DNA of 24,745 bases from Candidatus Aenigmatarchaeota archaeon (GCA_017609145.1 JAFCEM010000003.1:1-24745); one strand, 5' to 3'. Shown: positions 8,334 to 16,107, counted from the first letter of the stretch. Numbers and translations are program-made. Notes: generated by a model from the letters alone, not told the origin.

Positions 8334-8864
8334 CTACTCTGCCTCCTCTTTCTCGGTTTCCTCTTCAGGGCCGCCCTCATAGGTGCATATTTCTTCACCG
8401 TCCTCGTCCTGCTCCGAATACTCACAGGACTTGCATTTTTCGGCGTCGACCCAGCCCCCTTCCTTCTCACACCAGATTATGTCAGAGGAATCCCCCTCGC
8501 TCTGTCTGATGCCCAGATTCCGCCCTATCGTCGGGTCTGGAAAACGTGGCTGCTGCGACATTCTCTGCATGAACTCGGGCTCGATTTCGCTCTGGTTCCC
8601 CTCAAAGACTTCGTCGTCATAGTCCTTCCCAACCCTGCTCGAATCCCAGACATCCGGCGAAGATTCATATGGTAAGGCATCGGTCGGCTCTTCCGGCTTC
8701 TCTGCTGGAAGGGGTTCTCGCTCTATTGATTGCTCGAGCCTCCCCAGTTGGCGGGAGAGGCCATCCTCAAAGCAATCAAGCAACGGATCATGAGCCGCTT
8801 TTTCCATTTCTTCTGCCCATTGCTCGTATTCATCCAGAAAATAATAGGGGTCTTTTCCGTCCAT
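8334..8864 (-). CDS. Unknown acidic protein with a C-terminal Cys cluster
   Basis: A 176-residue, strongly acidic protein. The first third is probably helical (YYFLDEYEQWAEEMEKAAHD); the middle is Pro/Glu rich and likely disordered. The C-terminal region carries WCEKEGGWVD, EKCKSCEY and EEICTYEG. The C...CxxC...C arrangement resembles small zinc-knuckle tails seen in many archaeal proteins (recalled, not searched). It ends in an acidic tail. The start at 8864 has AAAGGAG about 9 bases upstream. It follows the ATPase gene in the same orientation after 132 bases, so it may be the distal member of the transfer-like cluster or a separate unit. Function is unknown. Confidence 0.7.
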   Translation of the reverse strand: MDGKDPYYFLDEYEQWAEEMEKAAHDPLLDCFEDGLSRQLGRLEQSIEREPLPAEKPEEPTDALPYESSPDVWDSSRVGKDYDDEVFEGNQSEIEPEFMQRMSQQPRFPDPTIGRNLGIRQSEGDSSDIIWCEKEGGWVDAEKCKSCEYSEQDEDGEEICTYEGGPEEETEKEEAE

Positions 8865-8996
8865 TTTTCATGCTCCTTTCCGGGGTTCCCGAATATTCAT
8901 ATCCGCGCTTTTAACCAATTAGCCCATGAACATTCCGTATTTACTATCCCATGAACCCAGATTCTCACATTTTGTCTGGCTATCAGCCATGCCCCG

Positions 8997-10766
8997 CTAC
9001 TCCGTAGCATATTTCCGCCCAACCAGCTCATGCCCCTGCGGTGCTCCCTCCCGCCTTCCCGCTATCCTCATGATAATCTCACCTTCCTCCAGTCTGCCCC
9101 GCTCCATCACGTCTTCTGCCCATGCCACGAGCATCTTTTTCAAGGTATCTCCCGAACAGACCCTGTTTATCGCGTCCTCAATGCCCCTGATGTATTTTTT
9201 CATCGTGGCCACCACCAGTATCAAATCCGCTACCCCGCTCCTTGCAATCCCCTCGATTGCACTCGCCTCACGCTCAAAATTGCCCGATGAAGCTATGACC
9301 TGAATCGCCACTGTCCGTCCCTCCTCACCGGGCAGCCTCATCACGCTGTCCGGCTGCCTGCCATTCACTGCTGCTCCCCTCCGCCTGAACCTTGCCCCCC
9401 GGAAAACATGAGAAAGTGCCTGTTCCACCTTCTCCAGCACATACTGATGCACCGGCCCTCCCTTGCCCTCGTAGCATGTCACCTTTATGCCCTCCTTCTC
9501 AGCCCATGCCATCGCCTTTGGCGTGGGTACCAGAAAACGCAGCTTTCCCAGCTCCTCATCCCGCACCTCCGTTACGAAGCCCCAGGTCTCAAGAAACTTC
9601 TGGCACCTGTTGCCCAGAGACCTGTCTATCCCAAGCTGCGCATTTCTCTCATCCATGCTCTGGCATTTTTTCAGGATGGATACCAGTACATCCCGCACAA
9701 CACCCCGTATCGCCCCCGTCTCCTTCGCCTCCCCTCCGCCTTTCATCCTTTCCTCATAGCCCATGAACCTCGGCAACACATCAGCCTGAAGCCCCTCCAC
9801 GGACCGCAGCGAGAGTTCATCGAGTTCCGCCTCAGAGATACCCTCTCCGGAGTACGGGAACTTCGGGACCCTCAGCAGGAACGGCCTCGGGCACCTGTCT
9901 CCGCCCAGCACCCCCACGCACTGCCCCACGGGCAGCTGCCCTATCAGCTCCCTTATCCGGTAATCCTTCAGGCCCATAATCTTCATCCCGTCGTCCAGCT
10001 GCTCTGCCATGATGTTGAAACACAGCTTGAGCCTTGTAGCCCCTGTCACAGCCTCACATATCGCCCTCGGTATCTGCTCCAGAATAATCAGGCCAACCCC
10101 GAACGCACGGAGGCGCGTTACCTTCAGCTCGATGTCAAACACAACATCCGCAGAGCTCCTTCGCTCCCGGAAAAGCTCGCGCTCCTCGTCAAATATCAAT
10201 ACCATCGGTATGTGGATCCTGTTCCTGTTGTACTTCCGATACATGTAGATGTATTCCATCAGCAGCCCGCCAAGAAAATCAGAAACGCCCTTTCCCGCCG
10301 GAGCCTCGAAAACAATGCTTATGCCTTCATCCATGAGCCTGCCATAGTCATATCCCCTCTCACATGCCGCGACATCTCCCAGCTGGCGAACCAATGAGCG
10401 CAGTTTCGTCAATGACCTGATATGGTAGCCCTCAACATCGCTCCCCCTCGGATATCTCTTGGATTCCATGAGTATCATCAGGTCCTGAAGCGTAGGCTCA
10501 TGCCCGTAACGCTCAAAAATCTCACCCAGTTCGTAAAGAATTGTGATCATGTGCTCGCGGGATGCACCATGCAGCCCGAATGACTCCGTGAAATGCGTTG
10601 CCCAGACCTCATACCACTCTTTCCTCGGCACATTCGCCGGCGGACACAATGTGTTCCATTTCTGATGCTTCAGCCTTATCAGGAGAAGTCCGGGAATATG
10701 CCTGGCGAGCCACATGTAGTCGCCCCGCATGTCCCGTATCCAGACCATCACCTTCCGCCGACTCAT
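8997..10766 (-). CDS. VirD4/HerA-type ATPase, C-terminal part (Walker B) with winged-helix and nuclease-like tail
   Basis: A 589-residue protein that looks like the larger part of a DNA-pumping ATPase. Residues 6-40 (VMVWIRDMRGDYMWL) resemble the strand following Walker A in VirD4/TraD proteins. Walker B is MVLIFDEE at 188-195, followed by the helix-strand AFGVGLIILEQIP typical of coupling ATPases. There is no P-loop; it lies in the upstream gene. Residues about 350-430 look like a winged helix (LGNRCQKFLETWGFV). Residues about 436-530 resemble a PD-(D/E)XK fold with PD at 472-473, but Gln489 stands in the usual catalytic Glu position (VAIQVIAS), so cleavage is doubtful. It starts in an ATGA overlap with GGAGGAGG just upstream. 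Role inferred: moving DNA through a membrane complex or along DNA. Confidence 0.75.
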   Translation of the reverse strand: MSRRKVMVWIRDMRGDYMWLARHIPGLLLIRLKHQKWNTLCPPANVPRKEWYEVWATHFTESFGLHGASREHMITILYELGEIFERYGHEPTLQDLMILMESKRYPRGSDVEGYHIRSLTKLRSLVRQLGDVAACERGYDYGRLMDEGISIVFEAPAGKGVSDFLGGLLMEYIYMYRKYNRNRIHIPMVLIFDEERELFRERRSSADVVFDIELKVTRLRAFGVGLIILEQIPRAICEAVTGATRLKLCFNIMAEQLDDGMKIMGLKDYRIRELIGQLPVGQCVGVLGGDRCPRPFLLRVPKFPYSGEGISEAELDELSLRSVEGLQADVLPRFMGYEERMKGGGEAKETGAIRGVVRDVLVSILKKCQSMDERNAQLGIDRSLGNRCQKFLETWGFVTEVRDEELGKLRFLVPTPKAMAWAEKEGIKVTCYEGKGGPVHQYVLEKVEQALSHVFRGARFRRRGAAVNGRQPDSVMRLPGEEGRTVAIQVIASSGNFEREASAIEGIARSGVADLILVVATMKKYIRGIEDAINRVCSGDTLKKMLVAWAEDVMERGRLEEGEIIMRIAGRREGAPQGHELVGRKYATE

Positions 10767-11167
10767 TCCTCCTCCGGTCCTATCAGGTTCCAGATGATTA
10801 TGTATGCCAGGTTCGTTTTGCCCCAGCCAGGTGATCCAATCAGCATCGCCGAATAGGGCATTTCATCAAAGCCCCAGTACATTGTCCCGATCCCCTCGAC
10901 CTCGCCGAGCGGGATTCCATCCGCCCGGAGCCACTCAGGTTTCGGATAAGGAAACAAGGGGTCGTCCCTGACCAACTGCCCCGCGCCTTCCGACTCCAGC
11001 GCTTCACACAGCATCCGCGCAGCCTCCTCATCTCCGCCCGCGAGTACTGCCTGAATCAGCGCAATTATATCAGGCTCGTCTTCCCGGCCTGCGTATTGAG
11101 CTGCTCTGAGCAAGCGCTGAGCCATGTATTCGCTCCGCAACACCTCGTTCCTTCGGTATGACGGCAT
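10763..11167 (-). CDS. VirD4/HerA-type ATPase, N-terminal part with Walker A
   Basis: A 134-residue protein ending 16 residues after a P-loop: SAMLIGSPGWGKTNLAYIII, Walker A at 111-118. The preceding helical region (residues 1-70) resembles a small N-terminal domain. The stop TGA shares two bases with the ATG of the next gene, which supplies the matching Walker B. Together the two would make a complete ATPase of about 720 residues. Either they form a two-chain ATPase, or a -1 ribosomal shift at the GGAGGAGGAATGA end fuses them, or an ancestral gene was broken. The start at 11167 has AAGGAGG about 7 bases upstream. Confidence 0.75.
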   Translation of the reverse strand: MPSYRRNEVLRSEYMAQRLLRAAQYAGREDEPDIIALIQAVLAGGDEEAARMLCEALESEGAGQLVRDDPLFPYPKPEWLRADGIPLGEVEGIGTMYWGFDEMPYSAMLIGSPGWGKTNLAYIIIWNLIGPEEE

Positions 11168-11565
11168 GGAAAGCCTCCTTCCTCTTGCTCAAGGCCTTGC
11201 GCCTTTTGCAATGCAACTCCTCCTGCAATTCACTCCCTGCCATTGTTCGGTGGCGATCACGCTTCAAGTTCGTCGTCCATGCCTGTAACAAGTGGCGCTG
11301 CTCCCCTCATCCTCGTCATTTTCGGCGCCGATGCCCCTGTTTCTCACACTGCTGACATCGCCCTCGTCATCTCCGGCGCTTCTGCCCGCCCTGACCCCGG
11401 GGGCGAATCTCATCTCCAGCGCTCCCCGTATGTTATGCCTTGCTCTGCACCAACTCTGTCGCGTACCCGGTGCAGCGTCAATCGCTGCCCTTGTCAGGCT
11501 GCACAACATCCCTCCCTGCCCGATCCCGTGTCCTTCTCTGACCTGTCACATCTTCGCGTATCGCT
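11168..11565. other. About 400 bases without a secure gene; short coding-like repeats
   Basis: A minus-strand frame from ATG 11509 to 11264 (81 codons) has a poor ribosome site (GGGAGGG touching the ATG) and a biased Arg/Asp/Glu composition. Another minus frame gives a short tail ending GMDDELEA. Two imperfect copies of CCTCGTCATYTYCGGCGC lie at 11311-11328 and 11362-11379. The stretch may hold a decayed gene of the operon. I cannot support a definite product. Confidence 0.3.
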
Positions 11566-12096
11566 TTACTCTTCTTCTTCCTTGTGGTCATCGCCAGATT
11601 CAGGCAAGTGCCTGAGGACTTCCTGGCTGTGCAGCACCATGGCCTTAACAGCTTCACATATTTCCCGCTGCATCTGCTCATTGGCAGCCAGGATGCCCAG
11701 CACGGGGCCATTTAACAGACGCTCCGCGAACTCCCTGCGCTCGTCCTCTGCTTCACCCGCGGCTACCCTGGCCTCGAGCTCACGTCTCCTGCGTGTGCTC
11801 TCGAACCAGCCCCTGTCTGCCCCGAGTATCTCCCCCACTCTTCTGTACAGGGACTCATAGCGCCTGTCGTCGGCCTCTGCCTGTTTTTCGATAAACTTCA
11901 TTACCTTTTCGGACAGCCGCACACGCTCATAGGACATCCTTCCGAGCAGGTTGCTCACGTCCCTGAGTATCGACACCAGTTCGCTCTTGCCCGTTGCTTT
12001 CTCAATTGCGCCGATTGTGGTTCGCACAAGGTCGCTCACGTCGGCGCTTTCGTTAACTACACGTCGGCTCAATTCGGGTAACTGGACCTTCTGCAT
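11566..12096 (-). CDS. Coiled-coil protein of the transfer-like operon
   Basis: A 176-residue, mostly helical, highly charged protein (MQKVQLPELSRRVVN..., RRYESLYRRVGEILG, RRRRELEARVAAGEAEDERR) with heptad-like spacing and an acidic tail DDHKEEEE. It has no membrane segment and no recognised family. Start chosen at ATG 12096, which has AGGGAGG about 10 bases upstream. A longer start at 12126 would overlap the preceding gene by 29 bases. The preceding gene ends at 12098, one base away, so both are in one transcript. It could be a cytoplasmic adaptor between the small membrane proteins encoded upstream and the split ATPase encoded downstream; this is inference from order. Confidence 0.65.
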   Translation of the reverse strand: MQKVQLPELSRRVVNESADVSDLVRTTIGAIEKATGKSELVSILRDVSNLLGRMSYERVRLSEKVMKFIEKQAEADDRRYESLYRRVGEILGADRGWFESTRRRRELEARVAAGEAEDERREFAERLLNGPVLGILAANEQMQREICEAVKAMVLHSQEVLRHLPESGDDHKEEEE

Positions 12097-12097
12097 C

Positions 12098-12382
12098 TTA
12101 AAAATCCTCCCTTCTTTCTGAAACATTCACAACCCTTCCAGGGTATATGCCGGGCCTCGTGTTCCAGCTCCAGCCAATGCCGCACTGCCCGTCCTCCCTG
12201 CCCCTCCGGGCCAGCTTCTGCAGTGCCTCAAGCCTGCGTCTACGCTCCAAGCCCCAGGCTATGGTTGCAATAATTGCCCAGAGCAAACAGGCAAAAAAAC
12301 CCAGCGCAAGCCCTAGCATCACCACCAAGCACTGCCCCAGACTGAGGGTTAAAACCAACCTGTAAATCGGTTCCTCAAGCAT
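12098..12382 (-). CDS. Small membrane protein (about two hydrophobic helices)
   Basis: A 94-residue protein. Residues about 8-45 are strongly hydrophobic (LVLTLSLGQCLVVMLGLAL then FFACLLWAIIATIAWG), enough for one long or two short membrane helices, followed by a basic segment RRRRLEALQKLARRGR that should stay cytoplasmic. The tail has GWSWNTRPGIYPGR. The start at 12382 has AGGAGG about 6 bases upstream and lies inside the end of the previous gene (8-base overlap), which indicates coupling. No family recognised. Inferred role: part of a membrane complex together with its neighbours. Confidence 0.65.
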   Translation of the reverse strand: MLEEPIYRLVLTLSLGQCLVVMLGLALGFFACLLWAIIATIAWGLERRRRLEALQKLARRGREDGQCGIGWSWNTRPGIYPGRVVNVSERREDF

Positions 12383-12809
12383 GTATATCCTCCTTTCTCC
12401 TGTCCAGGACTTCTGACCTCAGCCCTGTCATCTGTTCCAATGACTTCTTCTGCCGACCGAGAATGCCCAGTGTCCTTTCAACATCAGCCTCGAACCGCAT
12501 CCGCTGCCTGTCTTTTTTTCTTGCGAGTCGCTGCTCCAGGATCTGCCTCATTTTCTTCTCATTGTTGAGGTTCACCCCCGTCCCCAGCAAGGCCAACAAC
12601 AACACAACAACCAGTGCAACGAGAACAATAACAGCAAGCCAGAGGCCATGGTTCTCACCCATAGCACCCATGTACCCGAACACCATGCCTGACATCCTCG
12701 CAAGTCCTCCTGCTGCTCCGGGTACCTCGCGCAGGAAAAGAAAAAACACGAGTGCACCAATCATCACCATTGCTACAACAAACAGCGCTATGCCTTCCGG
12801 ATCCTTCAT
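12375..12809 (-). CDS. Two-TM membrane protein with cytoplasmic coiled coil
   Basis: A 144-residue protein. The first helix is at about 8-27 (ALFVVAMVMIGALVFFLFL) and the second at about 57-77 (LWLAVIVLVALVVVLLLALL). A charged helical tail follows (NEKKMRQILEQRLARKKDRQ and onward) with coiled-coil character. The topology (short loop between helices, long charged tail) resembles small structural subunits of secretion or transfer machines, but no family is recognised. The start at 12809 has an excellent AAAGGAGGTGA about 6 bases upstream. It overlaps the next gene by 8 bases. Confidence 0.7.
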   Translation of the reverse strand: MKDPEGIALFVVAMVMIGALVFFLFLREVPGAAGGLARMSGMVFGYMGAMGENHGLWLAVIVLVALVVVLLLALLGTGVNLNNEKKMRQILEQRLARKKDRQRMRFEADVERTLGILGRQKKSLEQMTGLRSEVLDRRKEDIHA

Positions 12810-13022
12810 GTGACATCACCTCCTTTCATGGGCCAGCAGCGCACCACAGCGCTGAAAAACTCCGAACCGAGAACCTGCAACCCTATCTCCTATTCCATGC
12901 CTCCGCAGTTTACCCTCCAACTCCTGTAACAACCGCCCCGCCTATGCGAGCATTTCGTCGCATGACCAGGGCCCTGCTGAGGCGAGTCATCTGCTCGAAA
13001 AAACCTCTCCTCCGGCGGGATT
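12810..13022. other. Spacer within the minus-strand cluster
   Basis: A possible 26-codon minus-strand ORF (12910-12990, MTRLSRALVMRRNARIGGAV...) and an overlapping 69-codon frame (12890-13099) are present, but neither has a well-spaced ribosome site. The rest is leader of the following gene. Treated as unassigned. Confidence 0.3.
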
Positions 13023-13265
13023 CTACGTCCGGAGATGTTGCTTAAACATCTGCCTTTCACCTTTACTATCCCGCCAAGGCTTGCGAGAACGGCCAGCACT
13101 CATTTGGAGCATGATTCTCTCAAGCAGCCGCAAGCGCTCGGACCGCTCGCGATTAAACCTCGCTGTCATCACAGCGGCCCATGCCAGCGATTCCAGCGAC
13201 AACATCAGCCCCAAAATACATGCCCAGTCTTCCAGCAAAGTCAGCGTTACGTTGCATGCTTCCAT
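13023..13265 (-). CDS. Small single-TM protein at the head of the cluster
   Basis: About 80 residues from ATG 13265 (MEACNVTLTLLEDWACILGL): a hydrophobic segment around residues 15-38 (ILGLMLSLESLAWAAVMTA) then a basic tail (RFNRERSERLRLLERIML). A start at 13286 is also possible. The most upstream ATG (13349) lies inside the arm of a transcription terminator and is rejected. Ribosome sites are weak for all candidates. No family is recognised. It resembles the neighbouring small membrane proteins in layout: hydrophobic N-terminus, charged C-terminus. Confidence 0.5.
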   Translation of the reverse strand: MEACNVTLTLLEDWACILGLMLSLESLAWAAVMTARFNRERSERLRLLERIMLQMSAGRSRKPWRDSKGERQMFKQHLRT

Positions 13266-13321
13266 CCTGAATCTCTTTTCTTGCATCTCTCTGCGGTAGT
13301 CAGCCACAACGCCGGCAAAAC

Positions 13322-13383
13322 AAAAAAGCCCGAAGCTGCCACCTGCCATTGCTTTTTCAAGCTTACAGGCAGCCGCTCCGGGC
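13322..13383 (-). terminator. Intrinsic-type terminator after the 95-residue gene
   Basis: On the minus strand the arms GCCCGGAGCGGCTGCC (13383-13368) and GGCAGCTTCGGGC (13340-13328) pair and are followed directly by TTTTTT (13327-13322). It separates the 13431-13718 gene from the membrane-protein cluster. Confidence 0.75.
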
Positions 13384-13430
13384 TCTTGCGTTAGCGATCT
13401 CCCGGCTACAGCCCTCTTTTTATACTCTTC

Positions 13431-13718
13431 TTATTCTAACTCCCCCTCTGCCGTTACTATTGTGTTCACACAGACCTTTGGCCCGAACGTGTGACCGATT
13501 GCTGACAGTTTTACAATTCCGTGCCCACTAGAGTTAAGCCATCTAGTCGCCACGGCGTAGTCCCTGTAAGCCGAAACCCCTGCTTTCGGCCCGCGCCGTT
13601 CAACCAGGTCGGACATTTCTTGCTCGAATTGCTTCTTGGCACGCTCCAACTCCGCGTACTCCCATGGTTGGCCCCGGTTGCGCGCATGCCGCTTAAATGT
13701 GTTTTTCCTGGGAAGCAT
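13431..13718 (-). CDS. Unknown 95-residue basic protein
   Basis: I do not recognise it. The N-terminal half is basic and helical (MLPRKNTFKRHARNRG..., ELERAKKQFEQEMSDLVERR), possibly nucleic-acid binding. The C-terminal half looks like a small beta domain (GHGIVKLSAIGHTFGPKVCV). The start at 13718 has GGAG about 10 bases upstream, and an archaeal-type TATA box lies about 31 bases upstream. A good terminator follows, so it is a monocistronic unit on the same strand as the transfer-like cluster. Confidence 0.65.
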   Translation of the reverse strand: MLPRKNTFKRHARNRGQPWEYAELERAKKQFEQEMSDLVERRGPKAGVSAYRDYAVATRWLNSSGHGIVKLSAIGHTFGPKVCVNTIVTAEGELE

Positions 13719-13744
13719 TACTGAGTCTCCGGCAATATTCTACA

Positions 13745-13753
13745 CTTATAAAA
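13745..13753 (-). promoter_or_regulatory. Archaeal TATA box of the 95-residue gene
   Basis: TTTTATAAG on the minus strand, centred about 31 bases upstream of the ATG at 13718. It is the leftmost clear archaeal-style promoter in the window. Confidence 0.55.
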
Positions 13754-14345
13754 CGCTCCTAAATTTTGGCATCCAAGCCGCGGTCTGGCTTCTCTCCTTC
13801 ACCGCCATTCCCCTCAGCTATTTGCCTATTATCAAGTCACACTGCGCATCTTAAAACCAACTGTGATGTATTTTTACCCAAATCCTACCCCACGTCAAGG
13901 AAAAAACGTGAACATCTGCGGAAAAAGCAAGCCCAATTGCTCCTATTATTTCCGTAACAGTTTGCCGCATAGATTTCCACAACAACCCCCACAGAAAAGA
14001 AACCAGGTTCTTCGCCTCAAATCGTCCGGCTGTAAGTCTGGAGCAGCATTCCACTTACGACTCACTCCCGTCCCCCATCGCGTGGGGAGGCCTTCCTGCC
14101 GTCAATTCCAGCCTCGCAGGCGCATTCAACGGCCTGAGCGTGAGATACCGAGGCTTTGCCCCCATTCAGATAATACGCCGAGGGCGTGCAGTGCCCTTAC
14201 CGAGGCCCGCCCGGTACAGCATCAATCCGGGCCGGATAAGGCAGTTGGTGTAAACTATCCTGGCGAGGAGTTTCCCCATAATTGCAAATGTATTGGGCAG
14301 AAGTTATGATAGGGCAAGGGGTTAGGGATTCTGCTTTGCGTAAAG
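13754..14345. other. About 590 bases without a confident gene
   Basis: A minus-strand 67-codon frame at 13851-14054 (with a hydrophobic middle, EIIGAIGLAFSADVHVF) and two overlapping plus-strand frames at 14050-14310 are open, but none has a ribosome site or recognised motif. The part from about 14050 is GC-rich with short inverted pieces (for example CCCCC...GGGG at 14065-14088). The right end is probably the left flank of the transposon remnant. Confidence 0.3.
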
Positions 14346-14410
14346 GGTGGTCCCCCAGTAAGATGCGACAGAATTTTGACCTGTTCTGGGGAATCTCCCG
14401 GAGGACCACC
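14346..14410. repeat. Long imperfect hairpin abutting the transposase start
   Basis: GGTGGTCC (14346-14353) pairs with GGACCACC (14403-14410), and inner CCCAG and CTGGG can extend the stem. The transposase ATG follows immediately, and its GGAGG ribosome site (within 14400-14405) lies inside the right arm, so the hairpin would hide it in long read-through transcripts. It may be the IS left end or a regulator against external transcription. Confidence 0.55.
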
Positions 14411-15185
14411 ATGAGTAAAAATAGCAAGCTTGCCGGCAAGATCAAGTGGCAAATTGCGAGATTTTCAGGTCGTCTGTCCGAGGGACTGACCAAGCCGCTG
14501 CGGCGCTTCATCGACGATATGGTCTATGGCATTCAGGCCTCAAGGGATGTGAAGCTGTCGAACATTGCACGGGCTCTGCAGGAAGAGATCAAGCTGGTCA
14601 AGACGGAGGATAGGCTTTCACGAAACCTTGCCACGATGGACCTGACGGAGGAATTGAATCGACGGCTCTGCTGGGAGGGATCGGGGTTGATCGAGGACGA
14701 TAGCGTGCTGGCCGTAGACTTGAGTGACATCAGGAAAGAATATGCAAAGAAGCTCGAGTACCTGGCGGAAGTTCGCGATGGATCGATGGGTGAGATCGCC
14801 AATGGTTTTTGGCTGTGTGAAATTATTTGGTGCAGATGTGCATGGTGACAAGATCGTGCCGTTGTATGGCGGGCTATATTCACATGCGGCGGATGACTTT
14901 GTGAGCGAGAACACGCAATTGTTGAAGGCGATAGACCTGGTAACGCGGATGACAGGCGGGCGTGGTATCATTGCGATTGACCGGGGATGGGACAGGTATA
15001 AGATTCTTAAACCGTTGCTGCGGCGCGAGTTACGATTTGTGATTCGGCAGAAGGGTGATCGGCATGTCATCCTTCCCGGTGGTAAGACGGTGCGTCTTCG
15101 GAACGCGGCGAGATGGTGCAAGACAACGCCGAGGTACAACGTCGTCGTGGAGCGTGAAGGATATAAGGAGGAAATCTGTGACTAG
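14411..15185 (+). pseudogene. IS4-type DDE transposase, frameshifted and 3'-truncated
   Basis: Frame 1 runs from ATG 14411 (MSKNSKLAGKIKWQIARFSG) to a stop at 14848. Homologous sequence resumes in another frame as KLFGADVHGDKIVPLYGGLY and continues to 15185. A single-base shift near 14816-14824 explains this. Catalytic Asp1 is in AVDLSDIRKEY (residue 103), Asp2 in GIIAIDRGWDRYK. The conserved Y-R-E-K region with the third acidic residue is absent because the reading ends at EREGYKEEICD and DNA of an opposite-strand gene follows. Family by motif layout: IS4-like. The element is dead in cis, and no right terminal repeat is seen. Confidence 0.8.
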
Positions 15186-15373
15186 ACCTTATGGAAAAGA
15201 CTCTCAACCTCACCCCACAATTGCTCATTCTCGAATTTCTTGATTCTCTGCTCCATTATGTGCATGATGAGGTGTATGTGCCTAACCTGCGCCTGGAAGT
15301 TCTTTCTTCTCAAAGCTACCTCTGCTTCTCCTATAACCGCCTTGAAGAAATCATCCGGGTCTATGCGTTTCAT
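15182..15373 (-). CDS. Unknown 63-residue protein next to the transposase remnant
   Basis: A small helical protein (MKRIDPDDFFKAVIGEAEVA, then HIHLIMHIMEQRIKKFENEQ). Its stop overlaps the end of the transposase remnant, so the C-terminus may have been altered by the insertion. ATG 15373 has GAGGTGA about 6 bases upstream; GTG 15382 is an alternative. It is the last of three small minus-strand genes that share the GAGGTGAGCA start context (with the 15877 gene) and face away from orc1/cdc6. Function is unknown. Confidence 0.5.
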   Translation of the reverse strand: MKRIDPDDFFKAVIGEAEVALRRKNFQAQVRHIHLIMHIMEQRIKKFENEQLWGEVESLFHKV

Positions 15374-15463
15374 CTTGCTCACCTCTGCTTACGAGACCAC
15401 ACCGTATATGCGTGTTCATGTGGAAACGGGGGCAGGCAACTCCACCCTGTCCCCCGCGGGATT

Positions 15464-15877
15464 TCAGAAATCCTGCATTAATGCTGTTCTCCTGATATTC
15501 CTGGCGAGTTCTATCTCTTCAAGACACCTCCTGAGCTGCGAGCTGTTTTCCATGGCAACTGGCAGGGGAATCCGCTCTGCAAGTTTCACTGCCTCATTGA
15601 ATTCATGCCGCCTGCGCGTACATGCAACCGCGTACCCGTCCTCGTCAAGGATGAGGACATGTGTATCCTCCTCTCTGTGCGGCAGATGATCCACTGCTAT
15701 GTCCTTTGCGCAGGGTCTTCCAACAGGCGCCCATGTGCCATTCTTCTCTGGATTCGCTCTACATGCAGGCTTAACCGCAACCACTCCTATAGCCTGGGCT
15801 CCTGTCCATGCAGACAACGCACGCGCTGCCTGTTCCCGTATCTTCTTTCCGACTTCAAGGGCTTCGCCATACTCCAT
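15464..15877 (-). CDS. Unknown 137-residue protein
   Basis: I do not recognise it. Visible: an N-terminal helix (MEYGEALEVGKKIREQAARA), a beta-rich middle (QAIGVVAVKPACRANPEKNG, HVLILDEDGYAVACTRRRHE) and a C-terminal helix (RRCLEEIELARNIRR). The alternation suggests a compact alpha/beta fold. ATG 15877 has GAGGTGAG about 5 bases upstream; GTG 15886 is the other option. It lies 17 bases after the 70-residue gene's stop, so the two are co-transcribed. Confidence 0.6.
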   Translation of the reverse strand: MEYGEALEVGKKIREQAARALSAWTGAQAIGVVAVKPACRANPEKNGTWAPVGRPCAKDIAVDHLPHREEDTHVLILDEDGYAVACTRRRHEFNEAVKLAERIPLPVAMENSSQLRRCLEEIELARNIRRTALMQDF

Positions 15878-15894
15878 GCTGCTCACCTCTTACC

Positions 15895-16107
15895 TTACCC
15901 ACGCTCATACCTCTCCCATGCCTCCAGGATTTCCTCGATTTCTGGATGCTGCCTGATGGCAAGCGAAATCACTTCAGCCCATTCCTCAGCGCTGAGTTCG
16001 TCCAAGAGCCACTCAGAGAAGTCCTCCAGAAGTTCCTGGCGTGAACCCAAGACGAGAACCTTCTCCATGGCTTTGCCGTAGTCTTCAACCAGCCTGTCTT
16101 CGCTCAT
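15895..16107 (-). CDS. Unknown 70-residue acidic helical protein
   Basis: A small, acidic, almost fully helical protein (MSEDRLVEDYGKAMEKVLVL, EWLLDELSAEEWAEVISLA, HPEIEEILEAWERYERG). GGAGGTG lies about 5 bases before the ATG at 16107. It is the first gene of the minus-strand trio that diverges from orc1/cdc6. No family recognised; size and charge are those of small plasmid or virus accessory proteins. Confidence 0.6.
   Translation of the reverse strand: MSEDRLVEDYGKAMEKVLVLGSRQELLEDFSEWLLDELSAEEWAEVISLAIRQHPEIEEILEAWERYERG

Noticed and set aside
9408..10397. Long plus-strand frame of 329 codons
   Set aside because: Antisense shadow of the VirD4/HerA-like ATPase; Pro/His/Leu/Ser-biased composition and no motif, while the minus frame has Walker B and coupled starts.
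11243..11860. Plus-strand 205-codon frame
   Set aside because: Ser/Pro/Ala-rich antisense shadow of the coiled-coil gene; no start signal.
13266..13349. ATG 13349 as the start of the single-TM protein
   Set aside because: The ATG and following codons form the right arm of a terminator hairpin with a T-run.
13863..14309. Plus-strand 148-codon frame ending in NYPGEEFPHNCKC
   Set aside because: The PGEEF...C-x-C end recalls phage head proteins, but the rest is Arg/Pro-biased and no start or ribosome site is seen.
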